Assembly (NCBI RefSeq): GCF_003289945.1
Contig: NZ_QMBP01000002.1
Span: 310,001-374,000, forward strand
Reading direction: 5' to 3'
Length of the DNA stretch: 64,000 nt
DNA from: Mesorhizobium hawassense
GTDB lineage: Bacteria > Pseudomonadota > Alphaproteobacteria > Rhizobiales > Rhizobiaceae
The notes beneath the pieces are model-generated. The model was not told the origin of the DNA. It searched no databases and saw only the letters and a program-made list of their open reading frames with translations. A program made the translations under genes and the position numbers. Below are positions 63,408 through 64,000 of this stretch, one piece after another; position 1 is the first letter of the stretch; the number at the start of each line of letters is the position of its first letter.

Positions 63408-63474
63408 GCAATTCCGAACGGAAGGCTGCGACGAAGACGCCGAACCTAACCGCTCACACTTTTCCTGGACTTGC
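63408..63474. repeat. Palindromic repeat, family A (copy 4, reversed, with insert)
   Basis: GCAATTCC (63408-63415) and GGACTTGC (63467-63474, one mismatch from GGAATTGC). The other strand reads like copies 1-3 (GAGCAAGTCCAGGAAAAGTG), with about 24 extra bases in the middle. It lies in the gap between the RpiR stop and the GtrA stop. Confidence 0.75.
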
Positions 63475-63479
63475 TCCGG

Positions 63480-63890
63480 CTATTTCGAAGGCCGGCCTTC
63501 GATCGACCAGCGCGCCGCGAGGAAATTCAGCACGGCCGCGACGATCACGCCGCCGATCTTTGCCGGCCACACGCCGGCGAACCCCGCCAGCGCGGCGATG
63601 GAAAGGCTGGAGACGCCCAGCGAAATCAGTGCCCCGAGCGAAACGAAGCGCAGGAAGGAATGATGCAGCCGGATGTCCGGGCTGCGCTCGAACGACCAGA
63701 AGCGGTTCGCGACGAAGGAGAAGAGCACCGCGACGAACCAGGAGGCTACATTGGCGGCCAAAGGCGGAACCGCGAGCTTGAGCAGCACGAAGAACGCGGC
63801 AAGGTCGATGCAGGTGTTCACCAGTCCGACCAAGGCGAAGCGGATGATCTTGCTGCCCGTGGAACGTCCTGGTTCGCCGGCGCCGCTCAT
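63480..63890 (-). CDS. GtrA-family membrane protein
   Basis: A 136-residue protein with four spans: IIRFALVGLVNTCIDLAAFF, LAANVASWFVAVLFSFVANRFWSF, FLRFVSLGALISLGVSSLSI, and a last span ending NFLAARWSIEG. GtrA proteins help move undecaprenyl-linked sugars across the inner membrane in polysaccharide modification. Starts with ATG 63890 overlapping the previous stop by four bases. Confidence 0.88.
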   Translation of the reverse strand: MSGAGEPGRSTGSKIIRFALVGLVNTCIDLAAFFVLLKLAVPPLAANVASWFVAVLFSFVANRFWSFERSPDIRLHHSFLRFVSLGALISLGVSSLSIAALAGFAGVWPAKIGGVIVAAVLNFLAARWSIEGRPSK

Positions 63891-64000
63891 CTCTTTCCAT
63901 CCATGATGCGGACGCCGGCTTTATCGAGCCTGACGCCAAAATCCTCCGAGCCGAGCACCGCGAACTCGATCTCGCGCACGGCCTGCATCGGATCGCGGGC
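63887..64000 (-). CDS. C-terminal end of an unidentified protein (cut by window edge)
   Basis: The minus strand reads 37 codons ending FAVLGSEDFGVRLDKAGVRI-MDGKR then TGA, overlapping the GtrA start by four bases (ATGA). The beginning is outside the window. Overlap with a GtrA gene suggests a glycosyltransferase or related membrane-polysaccharide enzyme, but nothing in the visible part proves that. Confidence 0.55.
   Translation of the reverse strand, partial: ARDPMQAVREIEFAVLGSEDFGVRLDKAGVRIMDGKR

Overview
The window is GC-rich, densely coded chromosomal DNA from an alphaproteobacterium. It is most likely a Mesorhizobium-like member of the Hyphomicrobiales (Rhizobiales). The pointers are a cpdR cell-cycle regulator next to tRNA-Val(GAC), a small heat-shock gene behind a ROSE-like RNA thermometer, many short palindromic intergenic repeats of rhizobial type, several ABC importers and a divergent LacI-controlled catabolic cluster. 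No phage, insertion sequence, CRISPR array or rRNA operon was seen.

Left part (1-21.3 kb) is mostly housekeeping and envelope genes: a KpsF-type sugar-phosphate isomerase cut by the window edge, an outer-membrane beta-barrel protein, galU, an MltB-type lytic transglycosylase, an SGNH-like DUF459 protein that lacks the expected catalytic Ser and His, the gltB-gltD glutamate synthase pair, a threonine aldolase, a metallo-beta-lactamase-fold hydrolase, a TauE/SafE permease, hsp20, an alpha/beta hydrolase, hisN, an N-formylglutamate amidohydrolase, cpdR and tRNA-Val. Between hisN and the amidohydrolase gene, in a stretch with no protein gene, lies a complete small-RNA transcription unit: promoter, three hairpins with anti-Shine-Dalgarno-like CCUCC motifs, and a terminator.

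21.5-27.5 kb is a polysaccharide island: a fusion of a glycosyltransferase-like domain with an alginate-lyase domain, a possible fucosyltransferase-like protein, GDP-L-fucose synthase and GDP-mannose 4,6-dehydratase.

27.5-45 kb is a large catabolic cluster. A DUF993 aldolase-like gene diverges from a LacI regulator; two copies of a TGGAACGTTCCA-type operator lie between them. The regulator is followed by a Gfo/Idh/MocA dehydrogenase, a CoA-transferase, an enoyl-CoA hydratase, an aldehyde dehydrogenase, a four-gene sugar ABC importer, two GMC oxidoreductases flanking an SDR, a Dabb-domain protein and an MFS carrier. Many of these genes overlap by a few bases. The content suggests import of a sugar or polyol, oxidation to an acid, CoA activation and cleavage.

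45-56.9 kb runs on the minus strand: a DMT exporter, an endonuclease/exonuclease/phosphatase-family protein, a CPA1 antiporter, a heptamer tandem repeat, a Fe/polyamine-type ABC importer, an iron-containing alcohol dehydrogenase, a DUF2569 membrane protein, an aldehyde dehydrogenase and a PIN-type toxin with its likely antitoxin. 56.9-63.4 kb holds a glutamine-synthetase-like enzyme, two related APC permeases and a second N-formylglutamate amidohydrolase-like enzyme, divergent from an RpiR regulator. This may be a gamma-glutamylation route for an amine or amino alcohol. The window ends with a GtrA-type membrane protein and a gene cut by the edge.
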